Assembly (NCBI GenBank): GCA_022577435.1
Contig: JAKOON010000005.1
Coordinates: forward strand, 21,384,224-21,448,223
Length of the DNA: 64,000 bases
Direction of reading: 5' to 3'
Source of the DNA: Embiotoca jacksoni
Lineage: Eukaryota; Chordata; Actinopteri; Embiotocidae
How positions within the stretch are numbered: the first letter of the stretch is position 1; each line of letters opens with the position of its first letter. The notes under the pieces were generated by a model. It was not told the DNA's origin. It did not search any database and was given only the letters and a program-made list of their open reading frames with translations. Both the position numbers and the translations under genes were made by a program. This document shows positions 12,722-25,567 of the stretch, in pieces.

Positions 12722-15700
12722 TCACTTCTGCTGCAACCTGGCAGCTTTGAACTTGGACACCCTTTTTGGGGCCTGCTGCGGCGGAGGGACTTCGGGCGCC
12801 ACCTCCTCCTGTTTCCTCTCCAGTATGGTTGGAAGAGCTGGTGGAGCGATGGTCAAATAGGGGACAGCTGAAGGCATCGGGTCCTTTTCTACCACTGTAC
12901 CTGAAAAAGCCTGGGGGAGTGAGAGATAGAAGTTAGGAAACTGCCATTGGTAATTGATGGCTGATCAATTTCCCCTCACTCAATCTGAACTTACTGTAAA
13001 GGCCACCAGGGCCAGCTGAGTTGCGTTGCGGCTGCGACGCAGCTACAGGAGCCGATCGCGGCCATTCTAGGCAACGCTTGTGATTCCAACAGATGTAGCG
13101 CAGCGCGTTTCAGAAGCATTGCAGGAGCGGCTTTCCGCTCTGCTCCGCTAAAACTATGCATCTCATCTATTTCTGACGGAAGACCCATCAAATTGCACAG
13201 AGCAGATCAGCCGGGCGGAAAGTCAAACACAGGAACGTCATAAAGTCAATTTTCTAAAAATAAAATACCCAGTGCAAATTTCTAATTGTATATCACATCA
13301 CCGTCTACCCGCCTGGTTTTTAGTAGGAGAAGAAATGTGTTTTCTTCCAGCTATCGGCCACTGTAAGTGAAATATAGATGTAAAAGTTTTGAGGATGAAT
13401 GTTTTTTTAAACACTTAAAACACAGCCTCAAATCTTCAATTCATGTTGTTCATAACTGGACCAAACTTTGTCTGCAGGCTGCAGCAAAAACAAAGGAGGA
13501 AATAACGGCAACATACAGAAAGAAAGCGGAGCAAAAGAAAGCATAAATAGGTCACCTACTTACCCATGATAGAGGCACAAAAATCAAGAAAAAATGACCA
13601 AATCAGCAGATAAACTAAATTCGGCAGTCAAACGCACCGTTTCTGAAACGCTTTCGATGGGATATGAAGACGCGTGGTGGATCGATCACAACGGCGTCAC
13701 AGATGCAACATCATTGACCCGAGCCCAGTTGAATCCAGAGCTATCAAAAGACTTCCTACTCTTTTAATGCTGTCTTTTCTGGTTCATTTTGCTTCTGGTG
13801 ATGACATTTAACGATTTTTGTGACCGCATTCAGGTCAGGTAACAGTTTAGCTTTTAGTCTTTCAAGGTTTCTGCAGTAGTGTTCTCACTAAAGGATCCGA
13901 AGCTCAAGAGTTTCATTTTCATAAACTATTTCCGCAGAAGTACATTGCAGAGTCCTTCGCACTGAAATGAGATCAAAGACTACACGAAGAAGTGTGACCA
14001 AATATTCTTCAGGCCACCGCTGGCGTGAAAACCAACAGAAAGATAGCTCTTTTGTTTTTTTTACCTCAAATCGACTGGGGAATGGCAGCGGCACCACTGT
14101 GGGGCTGTCTTCCTCCGTGATGCCATCACTGGTGTCGCTGTGCGTCGCCTCATCGTGGCTGTAGCTGCGTCCCATCATCCTGCGCTCCTCAAAGTCTGCC
14201 GCGCTGCTCTCGCTTGTGTCGCTGCACACGCTGTTCTCTCGACTGCGGGACTTCAGGATGGACTTCCTGGGAATGAGCTCCCCGTTCTTCACATCCACGA
14301 ACAACCTGACAACAACAACCGTCCAGTTTCACCAAAGGGGAACATAAAAAAGAGGCCTCAAACCAGAGGCTGTTCTTTTTGTTTTAATTGTGATGTGTCG
14401 AAATGTAGCCCTCAATATATTTGGTTTTCGTGCGTTGTTTTTACCTGTAAATGTCTGCTGGAGTTGTGATTTTATGAAGCTCGTGATGAGAGTGTCCATT
14501 ATTGTGACTGTTCTTCTTCTTCCTCTTTGAGTGTTCCTTCTGCTCTTTCCTTTCGCTGAACTTCAACATGGTGTTTTTTCCTGTATTTATTCTCACCTGA
14601 AGCGAGACACAGATGCAGGAAAGGGTGAAGAGGAAGCTACTAAAACAGAAATACACCGCAGTATCAAAAAGATAAGGACCAAACATCCAAGTTATTTATC
14701 ACTCTGACCTTTTTGGGTTCGACTGTGTGAGAGAAGAAGATGGTAGGTAAACAGTTGCCTTCCTCTTCCTCATAGTCCTCTTCCTCCTTCCTGTCTATGC
14801 TGAGTGGCTCTTTACTGTGAGGCCCAGAGGTCCAGGCTGGCTTCAAACTGAGGCCGTTTATTGGAGGTGCAGCATCTGCCTCCTTCTCCTCCTCTGAGGA
14901 AGAGGATGATGTGTCCTCACCGTTCATGTCTGCATTATCAGATAATCTGGAGAAATACATTTTGAGGAGACATTTTTATAGATTTTTTTTTTTTAGGTCA
15001 GAGGTTGTGCACTTATTGGGGACATTAAGAAAACACCCTGAATGTGTTCGTCTACCTGTCCTGCTCATCTTCGAGCTCCTCTAGTTTCTCAAGTTCATCC
15101 AGCCTAGCCCACAACTCCTCCTCAGTCATGATGCCTTTACTGCTCCCTCCATCTCTGCTCTCTCCTTCAGTCTCTTCATCCTCCTCTTTCAGATCAAACA
15201 CCACGTCCTGCTTGGGCTTAGAATTGGGTTTGTGAGCTTTTCTTTGTTTTCCTGTTGAAGCACACGGGATAGAAAAGAAATGCTTAAACTCTTTACGCCT
15301 AAATATCAGTCTATTTATGGTGTAGAATTAAGCACTGAGTTAAAGGCTTTCTTTGCACTCTCATAAGCCACAATGTACAAGTGATATGAGGTCAGGAAAT
15401 CGGCTAACAAAGATACCTTTGGTGACAGCAGAATCATCGTTTCCGATCTTCTCTCTGATGTCAGTATAGTCCCCTTTACTCTGAAGAACAAGAATGCTGC
15501 AGTCAATACATTTGCCCCCATTTATGTCTTACGCAATGTCTTATGTGTTCAATGACTTGTAGTAATACAACATACAGCTGAGATTGTTTCCAAATCCTTC
15601 ACGAACCCAACTCTGGCTTCAAAGTTTTTCATGGTCTTGGACAGATCATCTAATTCATTCTTCACATCTGCAGAAAACAGATGCATTATCATCAAAATGT

Positions 15701-18700
15701 GCATTCAGCGAGGCAGATATGCCAGAAAACTTGCCACAGGCACAGAAGAGATTTCAATAAAACATTTAACATAACAATGACAACCAGCTGCTTAAGAGTT
15801 AAAATCCTAAACAAGTTGTGGAAGGGGAAAAAAAGAAAAAAAAGAAATGAAAAATGATGACACAAACAGTTCATAATATCTTCTGCCCTGAATACTACTC
15901 CGGATCATTAAATCTTCACAACAATTAAGCCCTTTCACTAATAGCAGCAGAGGGCCCTTGTTTCCATGGCGATCGGGAGCCCTTCCAGTCAGTGCATCAA
16001 CTGGAAGTGAGGAAAGGTCAAACACAGACGGCCTGACAACTCAGCCGCTGTCTGACACATTTCAGCTAGCTTTGTTTGTATTACAGCACTTAGCTCTGTA
16101 ATAGCAGGGTGGGCAGGGTCAGGAGAGGAGGGAGGAGGAGGAGGAGGAGGAAGAGGAGATGGTGGAGGAGGAGGAAGGGGGGTTGAGGGGAGGTGGCGGA
16201 TGGGCTGTGGCGGCACATTTCTGCTTCACTAAACATTCTAATAATGTTCACATCAGAGATCGTTACTTGGGCCCATTTGACTTGATATGAAATTTTTCAG
16301 ACCTGAAATGAACAGCGGGGTTAACACACAGGGAGGCAGAGCTGCACACAAGCTGCGTTAGATCGAACAAAACTGCCGCAACGACGGTGCTTCGTTTGAC
16401 CAGACAAACTGTCATCACAAGGTTTATAGCCAACGTAGTGACAGCGGTGACCTGTAATCTTTTAATACAAAAACAGCACAGCCAATGAGTGCAGCGAATA
16501 CGCCCTGCAGTCTGCAACCCTTTAACCACACGTGAAATTTAACATCCTGCATGAGTCAAAAACATTTTTTTTTTTTTTTTTTTTTTCTTTCCCAATCTGT
16601 TTTATAGTTACAGCATCTATAAACAAAGGTTTGCCCCTAAACTCCTGTGGTGAATCATGGCACTGTTTAAAGTAACTTCATTGCTCAAGACAGGCTTTTC
16701 AGACGTGATGCACCGACACCCTCTGCTGGATGAACAGCAGCATGAAGTGATTCCAGCAAAAACAAATAAATAAATAACCACATGACAATGACGTCTGTTT
16801 AGCGAGGACATACAAACAGTCGTTCGCTCACATTTCATCCTGTGATCGACAATTTTCTCTGCTTGCTTGGCAGAGCACTTGGCGAACCAGTTGTCACCCA
16901 GCAGCACGGTGACCTCGTTGGTGTGCACCATCTTCCCAGGCATGAAGGCCAAAGGGCCAAATGGCACCTGTTTGTGGCACAGTGGATGGAAATAAAAAGA
17001 TCAGAACGGAACGGAAGAGAAGCTCAAATACAGCAGGTGGCAGAATGTGGACATGAAAGTGGGACAAAAAGAAGAAACAAAACTGTCAGTGATGGGAGTA
17101 AAAAAAAAAAATAAAAAAAAAAAATACATGTTTCGAGTCAACTTCTGTGCAGATAACAACGTTTTTGTTCCAGTGTATTTTAGACAAGTTTAGCAGCACT
17201 CGCCATGATGTCATAAGACAGTTGATCTGGGAGAGTTTTGAGGCGGTCATTGAGGGCTTCATAGTCACCTGACACCTTTTTCCTGCAAAGACAGTTACAA
17301 TTAAGTAGATGCAACAACTATTCAAATAAATGCGTTCTACTTTGAAGCCACTGCTCCATATCCAATTCATTTTGTTTGGGATAGGTAAAAAATGGGAACA
17401 ATGGAAACAACAAAAAAACGGCTATGGAGTAATGGGGAAGTGCCCGTTTCCCTTTCAAGGAAAGAAGCAAGAGGTGGAGAAACCCAAGTGGCCTCAAGAT
17501 GGCGCTGTTATTCATTTGTAGTTATTTGCCATGTAAAACCTCAGGAGTAAAAAAAAAAAAAATAACCTTTCTTCTCTTCTCAAGGGAAAAAAACAAAAAT
17601 CACATTTGTTAATTTAACACAGCTAGCAACGCTTTAAAGTCAGCTTTGTCCATAACATAAAGTACTGCGGCTAGCTTAACTTCCAATGCCTTTTGAAGCA
17701 AGTATTATAAAGCCAGAAGAAAGCACTGTGCATACAAAAACCTTTAATATTGAGCAATAAATCACTCACTGGTCGATCTCTGGTGATCTGCTGGAAGAGT
17801 ACTCTTCCCTTTACGCGCTCCTTTTCCACTCGAATGTTTGAAACAGACCGTTTAAAGGACCACTTTAAACCCCACATAGTACAGCTACAGAAGAATAGCG
17901 CTTTTATGCATGTTGTGCAATAGATACAGTATTTTAGTAAGCCTTGTCATATTGTTGTTATGCATGACATAAACATACGACAAGGAGGGACAGTGACATA
18001 CATATGTGCCATGACAAGTAGGTCATTTTCTTTTTTTTTTTCTTTTTTTTTAATGAAATACATAAAGCCTCTGGATTATTGTACAAATAAGAATGATTAA
18101 AGGTGCAATTCGTGCCACCTGAACAGATTCAGCGACGCTGACGGGAGCGTGAGGAAGATGTCGATCGCAGCGCGTGCCCACCCGCAGGCTTTATAAGGGC
18201 CCTAATCAGCAGTAAGTGAAATCACCTGTGAGGTTCTGCCATCCCTGCCAGTAGGGTGATGATTACCGATACCCTCGACTCCTTTGCTGAGCACAGAAGT
18301 GTTTTATTGCCCTTTAACCGCCAAGTGCTTGCCTTTATTCCCACAGAATCCTAAATATAGCTGTAGCTTCCACCATATCTACAAATCTTGTATTCCTAAT
18401 CTTTAAACTCCTGCAACTACTACTCTAAAACTGTGTAATCCGTACGAAGCAGAACACTGGCAGTAACTCACCGCTGTAAATCAATTGAAATGCAATTACT
18501 GTAACAAAGTTACACTTTAGTAAAGCCCCTACACAGACATGGTCCACTTACACGGGTGTTCCCCCACTCAATCGGCCTGATCATAGCGCTACTATTTCCA
18601 AATGTCTGCACACAGAGCTCGTGTCAATTCCCCTAATCGCATCCACACCTCCGTCACTCACATCTTCACCCCTCCCAGTGAAGACGTGCAAGGAAAAGAT

Positions 18701-20970
18701 GCGAGAAGTCAGGAAATACGGTTTTAGAGAAATGAGACCTCATGTCCTCTGAACTGACACCAAGTGTCATGTTGGGAAGGTTTTAACAGTGTTGCAATTT
18801 TGTTTTTTTTACAGTTTTTAATATGTACTGACAATAAAATGCCCTCTCTATAACACAATAATGACTGATTTCTGATAAAAGGATGCGTGATACTACACTT
18901 CCACGAAGAAAGTCTCATGGATCCTCAGAGATTGCTCCTTGCTCTTGGACCCTCACTGCTCAGAGCGGAGAGACGAGCTTTGTGAATCGCCTTTTAAGAT
19001 GAACAACCAGAACAATTTACAAGTAAAGGGAAGGTCGAGGAGTCAGGAAAAATGAAAGATAGGTACTCGGATCTACCCACCCTGTGCTTGACTGACATTA
19101 CTGTCAGTCCCCAGTTCACTTCGTTTGTTCTAACACTTCATTCATTCCAATTTTGACATGTCACAGCAGGAAAAGCATGACTGGAAATTATGCAATTTAT
19201 AATGGTTATATTCCGCTTAGCTGCTTCAGTTTCCAGGTCCTGCTTTTCTCCATGCGAGCTCACTCTCATTGTGTACTGTTAATAATAATGCTGACACAAA
19301 CACATGTTCTTGTCCTTCAATGACAAATCAAAATGTCTGGAATGAAAAAGACCAACTTGAGTAGAGGTCTAATGAAGAGGAATAGAACAGAATACAACAG
19401 AATCCAGCTTTTATGTCTACAAAGGTCTCTTCAGCCCATCCAGCAGTTCATGAGACAATCAGACAGAGTACCATTGTGTGGGTGTTCAAGGCCTATAAAG
19501 TGGCTGAAATATTCAATACAATATTCATTTAACTTTCACTATATTGATTCAATCTGAAAGACAAGTGCAGAAGAGCCATTGTTCGGCTGTGACTCAATAA
19601 TTTGTATAACTAAGCATTTGTACAATACAGGACTAAAGAATTCAGATGTCTAAGCCTTGTCAAGCAAATTCGATTTTTTTTTTTTTTTTTTAAGTAATAT
19701 TACATGTTTGAATTGCTTTGAGTGACAGGTTGACATTTATTATGTCGCCAATAAATAAGGGATGGTATTACAAGCTGTGTTAATCTTTGCTACTTGCAGA
19801 TGCAACATTAGGATTTTATACAATCAACTTTGTGCAACATTTTATAAGACTTTGAATGCTTACCAGTGCTGAATCCGACTTTCACAGTTTTTCACCACCT
19901 GTTTTAGGACACATAATTTCAATATGAATCACGTTCAAAGTCAATACAGCATATACAGTCTCGTATCAAAAAAATTAATAGTCTCAAGAAGTTAAGGGAG
20001 AAATGTCAAAGTTGCAATAAGCAGATTCACCGTTCAGATATATTTTATGATCAGCAGTTTAGTTTCTAACAGTGAAAATACTACTTTATAAAAGACAGAC
20101 ATTGTAAGTAGTTTGTCACAGTTACAGAGAGCCGACGTACAAAGAAACAGACATTATACCCAAACAAATGAAGGGGAGCGGAGAAGAAGACAAACACAGC
20201 TGTCAAAACAAAGTCCAAATGGACAGAACATCTGCACAAACAGCTCTTCACTTTTAAGTAGCTGGAAAAAAAAAAAAATCCAATACTGTGTATCCCTAAT
20301 AGTTCTCATCACAAAGCATATGAATATTGGACAGTTACAGTGAGTAATATAAGAATTGATTACATCTTAAACTTTCTTATGGCAAACTCTAAAGGAATTG
20401 TAACCGTGGGCATTATGTTGTAATTCAAATTCCTACTTCCGGGTTGAATATTCATCTGGGAGGGAGGAAAAGGGGGAGGAAAGGGGGAGGGAGATGTCTT
20501 CATCTTTCATTAGCTAGCTGATCTAAAACTCATAAAAAAAAATTAAAAAAAACACTCGAAGCCCATTTTCAAAAGTCTAGAAGGAAACAAGTCCTGCAAG
20601 TAAACCTCGCAGCAGTTGTGCAAAAGTACAAGGAAACGAAAGTGAGTGAACGACACCATCCACAAACATTTAAAGACCTTGAACTTGAAGGGAAAACTGA
20701 AAAGTCAAAACAATGAAACTCTCCATTTACAAATGCGACATATATGATTTTTTTTTTTTTTTTAAATAAAAAATAAAAAGAGTGCACATGTGTTTATATT
20801 TAAAGTAAAAAAAAAAAACATTAAAAAAACAACACTTTCAGCAGCTCTACTCGTTGTTCAAAGAGCCCGACTTGGTCCGCCGCGTGGCCACTAACAGCGA
20901 GCCTGGCTTGGCTAACGACAGACGTTAGTTACTAGCCAGCAAGATATTTTTGCGTCAGCTGATAAGAAGG

Positions 20971-21002
<32 letters not shown>

Positions 21003-21076
21003 ACCTTTTCGTGTTCCTCTCGGAGCCTGACAACTCCGCCGAGATGCTCTATATTCATTTTACCTTTTTCAGCCAT
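12722..21076 (-). CDS. uri1: Unconventional prefoldin RPB5 interactor 1 (URI1), 11 coding exons
   Basis: Coding exons (minus): 21076-21005, 19898-19864, 17282-17204, 16967-16832, 15667-15576, 15480-15417, 15251-15056, 14946-14709, 14596-14445, 14305-14065, 12910-12722. Phases join throughout and give 497 residues (human URI1 is 535). Residues 19-140 form the prefoldin alpha-like domain: a helix with VVRLREEHEKVV, the block VPFGPLAFMPGKMVHTNEV then TVLLGDNWFAKCSAKQA, and a second helix with DDLSKTMKNFEARV. Residues 203-220 (EEELWARLDELEKLEEL) match the RPB5-binding box. An acidic stretch follows (about 225-300), then FFSHTVEPKKVRINTGKN, RKSILKSRSRENSV (368-381, the S6K site region) and a C-terminal KRVSKFKAARLQQK. 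In the URI/R2TP prefoldin-like complex the family acts in RNA polymerase II assembly and in nutrient signalling through PP1. The start is MAEKGKMNIEH; a CACGTG E-box lies at 21085-21090. Intron 3 uses a GC donor. The acidic linker is shorter than in human. Confidence 0.95.
12911..14064 (-). other. uri1 intron 10 with an old hAT-like non-autonomous element
   Basis: The 1.15-kb intron contains a block (about 13005-13710) rich in words such as gctgcgtcgcagc, gcgctgcgctaca and acgcgtcttcatatccc on the minus strand, with ends rich in CpG, unlike the surrounding intron. This is the composition and wording of hAT-type miniature elements of fish, but I could not define exact terminal repeats or a target duplication. 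Confidence 0.35.
15668..16831 (-). other. uri1 intron 4
   Basis: The intron holds a purine-rich GGA tract (16108-16200) that reads as a poly-proline frame on the minus strand, and a poly(T) tract (16564-16586). No exon is needed or seen, because the flanking exons join in phase (T|AT giving Tyr). Confidence 0.6.
17283..19863 (-). other. uri1 intron 2
   Basis: A 2.6-kb intron. The flanking exons encode VVKNCESRIQHW and then KKVSGDYEAL, which join in phase with a split Trp codon (TG|G). It contains oligo-A and oligo-T tracts and no other recognised feature. Confidence 0.6.
19899..21004 (-). other. uri1 intron 1
   Basis: The donor is GAAAAG|gtaa, followed at once by 30 T bases (plus-strand A tract at 20971-21000). 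The acceptor is cctaaaacag|GTGGTG. The interior is AT-rich with further poly-A and poly-T tracts (for example 20749-20763 and 20807-20818). No coding feature is seen. Confidence 0.6.
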
Positions 21077-21084
21077 GGTCGACC

Positions 21085-21090
21085 CACGTG
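21085..21090. promoter_or_regulatory. E-box CACGTG next to the uri1 start codon
   Basis: A palindromic CACGTG lies 8 bp upstream of the uri1 ATG (minus strand). MYC/USF-type factors bind this word. It is a single short match, so function is inference. Confidence 0.35.
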
Positions 21091-23490
21091 CACGAAAGGA
21101 CTTTGTGGTGTAACGTGACCCCAAAACAAAGCTCAGGGGTTGTTGTGAGTCCTAAAGAAGTGTTTATGAATGCAGCAGCAGTAATTCCTCAGACCCGTTC
21201 TGCTCGTATTCATCAATGGGGCAGTGATGGTTATCCACTCTTTCGGAAGTGATATCATTTCACACTCTCATTTCACGATTTCTGCATGATTTCCAAAAAT
21301 ATCCTCGGGTTTTTTTTTTTGGGTTGTTTTTTTTTAAAATCCAAAGATTAGCAGATATTCCCCGTCACTCTCGCTGCGCCATGCACCTCAAAGCCCAACG
21401 TCAAGACAACCGGAAGAGCAGCGGAACATCCGGTTGGAGCATTCAAAATAAAAGATTTCGTCGTTACGTAATCTTTTCCAAGTATTATAAAATGCAAACC
21501 TAATGATGAACGGAAGTACATGGAAAGTTTTTTTTTGTTGTTGTTGTTTTTTTGTAAAATAACAGTAACTACAAAAATTCCGTCATGTAAATTTACCCCA
21601 TTGTAATATATATTTTTTTTTTTTATAAATGTATGGCCAGATTAATCTGCCTGAGGCTCCTGGGACAAAAATAGGTTGCTGAACCCATATTAATGCCCCT
21701 GTTCCTCCCACTCCCTGTGTGATCATTTGATCACCACACATCAAATGAATTTATTGAGGACTAAGGGACTCTAGGCCTTAAGAACTAGATTTTGACGCAA
21801 GGCCCCTCATCAAGACAGGACTGCAAAATCGGACCCACTAAAGGCATAAATCCTTAATCCCAAATTTCAACAAAAAAATTACAATTGAGTTAATTCCTAC
21901 CATGAAACTGCCGCAGAGATTAGGGGGCCCCAAGGAGTTTATATGCTTCGGGAAGTTTGGTCATAAAGCATTGAGTAAAAGTGCACTGTAATGCATAAGA
22001 TGTTCTCAATATGTCAAAAGTAAAAATGCTCAGAGGTGTATCATTGTTGCATCATTATGGTATTGCTGTAACCTATTCAATTTTCATTAATGATACCTTA
22101 TGGATAACCTTACTCCTAGATTAGTGGATTTATTTGACAGCTGCACTGGTGGCCTAGGATGGACACATTGAAGAAAAAAGATGTACATCAAAACTGTACT
22201 TAGAAAAGGTGTCAATTTTCACCATTTAACACAATCTCATTTGCTTATTCGCTGATTTCAGACTTTTATTTTGTAGATGAAACTTTATAGTTTCCGTTTA
22301 ACGACCAAATGGCACTAGCTTGACGCATCTGCTCCTCTTGTGTGTCCCGGTGTACTCTGGGTAAATGTGGACGCCTGCACAAATGTAAACAGTACTGTAA
22401 AGCGAGATAAAAAAAAAAAAAAAAAAAATTTAAAAAAAAAAAAATCCTGCTGCGCTCACCTGCACATAACAACCCAGTGAATCATTTTTTTTTTTAGAGT
22501 TTTAGGAAAGTGGTGGTGGATTTAAAACCTCCCCATGTTGATCTTCCTGTAGCTGCACGGACAGTTACAAATAATAATTAAATAGTATTAATTAAACGCA
22601 TCCATATAACAGGCCATACAGTAAACAGTGCAGATGAATGCGCCCGAGCAGCGCAGCTGGAGAAGTTTGGTTTAAAAATGTAATAAAATGCATCTTTGGT
22701 TCCAGCCCCCTCAGTGTTTGACGGTCATTGGCTGCTTTGGCTGCTTTTAAAAGTTGTCGGAAATATCAGTAGTGCCAGTTGTAAACAAGTGAAACAAGGA
22801 TCAGTCGCGGGGGAAAAAACACCACATAATCTACAATGTACCCTTTAAAACACGTCAAACTGGGATTGTTTGGTTTGGTGGCCAGAAGTTCTTTAATCTG
22901 ACCTATAAATTGAAAGGGCAACCCAAAGCCCCGGTAAAACATTCAAATGAAAAGCAATTCCTGTACAAGTTAAAAACGAATTTTAATAAGACTTTCCAAA
23001 AAAAATATGGATTGAGATATTTGTAATAATTTGTGATACCACTGTCACTTTGCACTTGGAGTTGTCTTGTGGTTGAAAGGGGCAACACAAATAAACTTAC
23101 TTTGCCTTTTCAATTAAAGGTAATGTTATAGAAGAGGCAAATAAGTGACTCCTTACAACCCCCTTGGTTTATAAAGATTTAATTAAAAAACGTCATCCTC
23201 ATTGGGCAATTTATATCTTAATTTAGCCCTGGAAAAAAAACACCATACGTATAGTAGCCATCAACGAAAGTTCATGAGCAAAAAGGAAACATCCTCGATA
23301 TAAAAATCTCGTTGTTAAGTAATTTACACATTAATGCTGCTTGGAATAATGTTATCCTTTTCCTTTCTTTTTACAATCTAAACAGCAAAATAAAAAAAAT
23401 AAAAATAGATTTAAACAAATTAAAAAAAAAATACAACAACACATGTAGTAATTGCATTTTTAGTAAGTAGTATATAATTCATGAAATATT
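21091..23490. other. Intergenic stretch between uri1 and the C19orf12 homologue
   Basis: The two genes are divergent. No gene is supported in this stretch. It contains several T and A tracts (21310-21338, 21531-21551, 22410-22443). An exon-like segment on the minus strand (22260-22375) has an acceptor-like tgtgcag and an AATAAA at its end but no recognised protein. Confidence 0.45.
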
Positions 23491-23499
23491 ACAGTGACA

Positions 23500-23733
23500 C
23501 AAAACTATGTTGGTTACGTCCATGCTGCATGCGTGCACTTTGGTAGTTTCCCGAGAAATCCGGAAGGCTCGACTTCCCCTGAACGCAGCGTGTGTTTTGT
23601 TCCCGTCAGGCATTGCGGCTCGGGTCATAGAGCAAACCAAGAAATCATGAGAAGCAAACGCTGCAGATTGCTGTTTCACTTCTGATAACAATAAACTCCG
23701 GAGTTATCGATGCGGGTTTGACAAAACAGAAAG
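23500..23733 (+). other. Candidate untranslated first exon of the C19orf12 homologue
   Basis: A CpG-containing stretch ends in ACAGAAAG|gtatgtc, a good 5' splice site at 23733/23734, about 380 bp before the acceptor at 24114-24116 that opens the first coding exon. The CpG content is higher than in the sequence around it. The 5' end is a guess, and no transcript evidence is available. Confidence 0.4.
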
Positions 23734-24117
23734 GTATGTCAAAAATAAAGTGCGCTGTCGTTAATTCAGCCGACTTGAACTCAGCGAATAAATAGTATTT
23801 TGTTCAAATGGACTACGGACGAAACAATGTAACGTTATGATACTTTCTGACGCGATCAGAGCGATCAAATGTTGAAATGTTGATCAGTACTTTTAATATT
23901 ATACACAATTAAACTTTGTGGCACAGTATTCAACATGCTTAGTCTCCTGTTAATTTGCTGTTTTCATGTCAGTGTCTGAAGCGACGGCGTAAATTGATTT
24001 TGTCAAAATAGCAACCGGCAAATAAAATTGTAAACTTTTGGTGATCCTGTATGTATGTTGAGAATTGAGAAAGTTTTCATTCCTGTCCTGTCTGAAATCC
24101 TAAATCTGATCCGCAGC

Positions 24118-24682
24118 ATGTGTCAACGAATCAACGATATTATGAAGCTGTGCTGTGAGTTATCGGCCAATCAGCAAATTCAGGCCACGTTGAAAGGCTC
24201 GGGCAAGGGAGCAGCAGCAGCCGGCGGACTGGCCTTCGCTGGGGGCTTGATCGGGGGTCCTCTGGGTATCGCAGTGGGTGAGTGGGGGACAATGCAGCAG
24301 CCCCTCTAACTCGGACAAAAAATATTTTCAGTCATCAGTCACTCACTGGTGCACTGAAGTGACCGTGACTTTGTTCTGATCAATAACCTCGTCACCCTTT
24401 TCCTCTCCTCCTGCAGGCGGTGCTGTCGGAGGCCTTCTGGGCTGCTGGCTGACCAGTGGACAATTCAAACCACTGCCTCAGATCATCATGGAGCTCAATC
24501 CTCATCAGCGGCAGAAGCTGTATCAGGACGTCATGGCTGTCCTGGGAGACATTCAGTGGACAGATGTGGCTCAGCTGACGGCTCTAGTGATGGGCAACGC
24601 CTGCCTGAAGCAGCAGATCACGGCCGCTCTTATTGGGTATGTCACCAAAGAGCTCCAGGCGCAGGTGACCTATTTGGATTAG
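24118..24682 (+). CDS. C19orf12 homologue (glycine-zipper membrane protein), two coding exons
   Basis: Exons 24118-24277 and 24417-24682 join in phase (G|GC giving Gly) to 141 residues, the same length as the shorter human C19orf12 isoform. The ATG follows the acceptor ccgcag|C by one base, so the coding frame starts at MCQRINDIMKLC. Residues 27-62 form a glycine-rich hydrophobic hairpin (GSGKGAAAAGG, then FAGGLIGGPLG and VGGAVGGLLG), the hallmark of the family. Downstream are the conserved TSGQFKPLPQI, WTDVAQLTALVMG and a YVTKELQAQV tail. In human the protein sits on mitochondria, ER and their contact sites and is mutated in a neurodegeneration with brain iron accumulation (MPAN). Its biochemical role is unsettled. 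A longer frame starting at 24055 crosses the acceptor and is not used here. Several paralogues exist in fish, so no symbol is given. Confidence 0.9.
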
Positions 24683-25162
24683 TCCACTGTTAGTGTGTGA
24701 ACACTGACTCGGCAGGATGGAGTCTGAGAAGGAAGTGAACTGTTGTTTTTTTTATTAAGCTGGAGGGATTCTGGATTTACTCTAAAATAATTTATTGTAA
24801 AAATGTAGAGACATTATCACAGTTCAGGAAACGGGTAGCACTGGGTAGAGGCACTTGAAATGTGTTTATAAAACCAGCTATATAACTGGGAATCTTATTA
24901 AGTGAAGTGTACTTATCAAATATGCAGGTGTTATTTGCTTTTAGTGTCACTGATAATCTCGTCTGGCTTTAAAAGTTACTGAATTTTAAGACCTGACTGA
25001 GCCGTGCAGCTACACTGTTTTCATATGGGTCTGTCTGCTGTCATATTGACATGAAGAGCAGTGTGGGCTAAATGAGCCAAACTATTGTGATGTAATGGTG
25101 TCATCTACCAGCCTTTTCGCATTTTATCATGAATTTGCAAGCATCTGTATACAGTATATTTC

Positions 25163-25168
25163 AATAAA
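25163..25168 (+). terminator. Polyadenylation signal of the C19orf12 homologue
   Basis: AATAAA about 480 bp after the stop codon, the first on this strand after the coding region. Confidence 0.6.
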
Positions 25169-25567
25169 AAAAACAAAAACAATGTGGACTTCATTGATTT
25201 ATTACAGGGCTATTCAAACTGTGGTCTGTGCACCAGATACGGTCCATTGGAAATTTTCAATGGCCTGTGAGATGCTGGTCTGGTTTCACTGATGGATAAG
25301 GACCTGCTATAAGCACCGTGTCTGCATGGAATAGTTTTTAAAGTATCATAAACAGGCCCCTCCTCTTTTACTGTGTTCATCATTTACTTTTCTCTCTGAA
25401 ATTGACACCATAAAAGGGATGCGTGTGATTAGTGTATTCCATGTACTTACATATCTATTCATAATAAAAAACTATCATCATGAATTGACCAAATATTCTG
25501 TGTGCCCCTTTATGACCTAGTGATCTTCCTATCCAGCCCTCTTTGCTTTTCAAATAGTTTGTAGTTT

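Noticed and set aside
22260..22472. Exon-like block on the minus strand with a tgtgcag acceptor and AATAAA
   Set aside because: No recognised protein in any frame, adjoining an A/T tract; more likely chance or an old retro-sequence.
24055..24117. In-frame upstream extension of the C19orf12 homologue to an earlier ATG
   Set aside because: It crosses a good acceptor (ccgcag) just before MCQRIN, and the extension does not resemble the family. The 141-residue form matches the human short isoform.
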